A stretch of 64,000 nt of DNA, from contig OX377201.1 in assembly GCA_947396885.1 (NCBI GenBank), positions 22,049,923 through 22,113,922 on the forward strand, written 5' to 3'. This document shows, piece by piece, positions 62,985-64,000 of this stretch. A program made the translations under genes and the position numbers. The DNA comes from Heligmosomoides polygyrus polygyrus (taxonomy: Eukaryota > Nematoda > Chromadorea > Rhabditida > Heligmosomidae). Each line of letters begins with the position of its first letter. Positions within the stretch are counted from its first letter, which is position 1. The notes under the pieces were generated by a model. That model searched no databases and was not told where the DNA came from. It was given only the letters and a program-made list of their open reading frames with translations.

Positions 62985-64000
62985 TGCCCTTGATCGCTGG
63001 TGATCCCTGTGGTCCGCGACGAAGCGATTTGATGCCATATCGCCATCTTTCAGGGTGGACACCAGCTAACTTTAAACTACGTGCAAAGTGTCAGCCTAGC
63101 GCTGATTATAGCGCCTTCTAGGCAGTTTTCCAGACACTTCGAAATCGGCCCGTCTTGCGCACACTGTCTTCTTTTTCACGCAGAAAGAGGCCGTAGCATC
63201 ACAATCGAGATTTCTGCATCTTGTCAGCTTTTGGTACGACACCTAACTTTTCTCGAATGTTACAGCTGTGGATGCAGTCCAGCCGCATAACTCCAGCCCT
63301 CTAGCGCAGCATCTTCGTTTCCATGACGCTGACGCTGTCTTCTCTTTTCTTAGTCGGAGGTCTGCACTCACCACCGTACATCCGCTATCGGCCCGGCGAA
63401 GATTATATAGATTTTTGACCTCAAGCGCTCTGGTGTTCCTGTCGCGGAGTACAACAGTCAAAAAGCGCCACTTGGACCAATCTGCATTCACGCGTGGGTT
63501 TACCTCAATCATCAAATTGCTATCAGATAGCACTGTTTATCACAGGCCCCTAAAAACCAAAGCGCACGGTAGCTCGATGCCCTTAACCTTGATGGAGCTG
63601 GACTCGTTCACGTCCGTCGTTAGATACTCGGTCCTCTTCACGTTCAGTTTGGGTCCAAACCGCTCCAAGCGGTCGCACAAAGCTTGTACCGGCCGCTCGA
63701 GTTCGCTATCATCTTCGCAAGCGAGCATTACATCGTCAGCATATAGCAACTTCCAAGGGACTGGCTTCTGAAGAGCTCGCGTAATGACATCCATGACGAC
63801 CACATAGAGAAGTGGGGAAAGCGCAGAAACTTGGTGCACCCCAACAGAAATGGGAAACCCTATCGAGGTTCCAGCTGCAGCTTGCACTCTACTCTTTGGG
63901 CAAGAGTAGAGCATCCGCATCCACTCTACAATTCCTCAGGAACGTCGTGTTGTCGCAAGGCGTACCATATAAACTCACGCGGTCGAAGGCCTTCTCCAGG
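62985..64000 (-). mobile_element. RTE-like retrotransposon copy E, truncated by the window edge
   Basis: Minus strand from 64000: the LEKAFDRV region, MRMLYSCPKSRVQAAAGTSI, VHQVSALSPLLYVVVMDVIT, KLLYADDVMLACEDDSELE, LKTEYLTTDV-type block (VKRTEYLTTDVNES), then WSKWRFLTVVLRDRN and a decayed C-terminus to KLAGVHP at about 63050. Shares SRVQAAAGTS and NESxSIK with copy A. The RT part visible at 63540-63920 is open for 126 codons with YADD intact; downstream the frame is broken. Confidence 0.82.
63540..63920 (-). pseudogene. RTE-like copy E reverse transcriptase palm
   Basis: One open frame of 126 codons covers QVSALSPLLYVVV, LLYADDVMLAC (catalytic Asp-Asp) and LNVKRTEYLTTDV. It ends by frameshift at ELPCALVFRGL, where family members read SRVTSFKYLGS. 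The upstream half is outside the window. Confidence 0.78.

Overview
The window reads as one piece of a repeat-dense, intron-rich nematode genome, most likely a hookworm or close strongylid. Evidence: GT..AG introns with TTTCAG-like acceptors, a likely trans-splice acceptor 7 nt before a start codon, RTE-type retrotransposons, Hsmar1-like mariners (the type described as 'bandit' in Ancylostoma) and a GIY-YIG Penelope-like fragment. The species call is inference from element types, not from a match.

The main host gene is on the minus strand. I assembled it by hand from nine short exons between 35776 and 15108. It encodes a complete 294-residue classical short-chain dehydrogenase/reductase (SDR) with TGSSSGIG, NNAG, Ser and YxxxK motifs, and every exon joins in phase. 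It spans about 20.7 kb for 885 coding bases, because four introns are filled with transposons. A second candidate gene on the plus strand (58940-60052) has a two-exon module repeated three times with a period near 300 bp and encodes a Lys/Ser/Glu-rich protein. A small cysteine-containing candidate gene follows (60538-61051). An isolated exon coding a membrane helix lies at 943-1043.

Layout. 0-6.5 kb: mariner relics, decayed RTE-like copy A carrying a 190-bp insertion, an AAG microsatellite and a fold-back element. 6.6-10.2 kb: a nearly intact RTE element with a 12-bp target-site duplication, disabled by one in-frame TAG. 10.2-15 kb: a decayed Tc1/mariner-superfamily transposase and small inverted repeats. 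15-36 kb: the SDR gene; its introns hold RTE-like copy B (itself carrying a Mutator-like element with a 113-bp minisatellite), a CR1-like relic, a second long-TIR element, a mariner, RTE-like copy C with an 18-bp duplication, a GC-rich repeat and a fold-back element. 36-45 kb: RTE-like copy D with a 17-bp duplication, a nested fold-back element, a second copy of the same mariner and a tRNA-like sequence. 45.6-47.8 kb: a 2.2-kb palindrome with about 1-kb arms. 48-58.5 kb: more fold-back elements, two further mariners, a GC-rich LTR-like block and a Penelope-like fragment. 58.9-61 kb: the two candidate genes. 61-64 kb: a mariner fragment and RTE-like copy E running off the window edge.

No CRISPR array, rRNA or intact tRNA was seen. 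All transposase and reverse transcriptase frames carry at least one disabling change except the stretch of copy E that can be read, so the mobile fraction appears to be a fossil record of nested insertions around one working gene.
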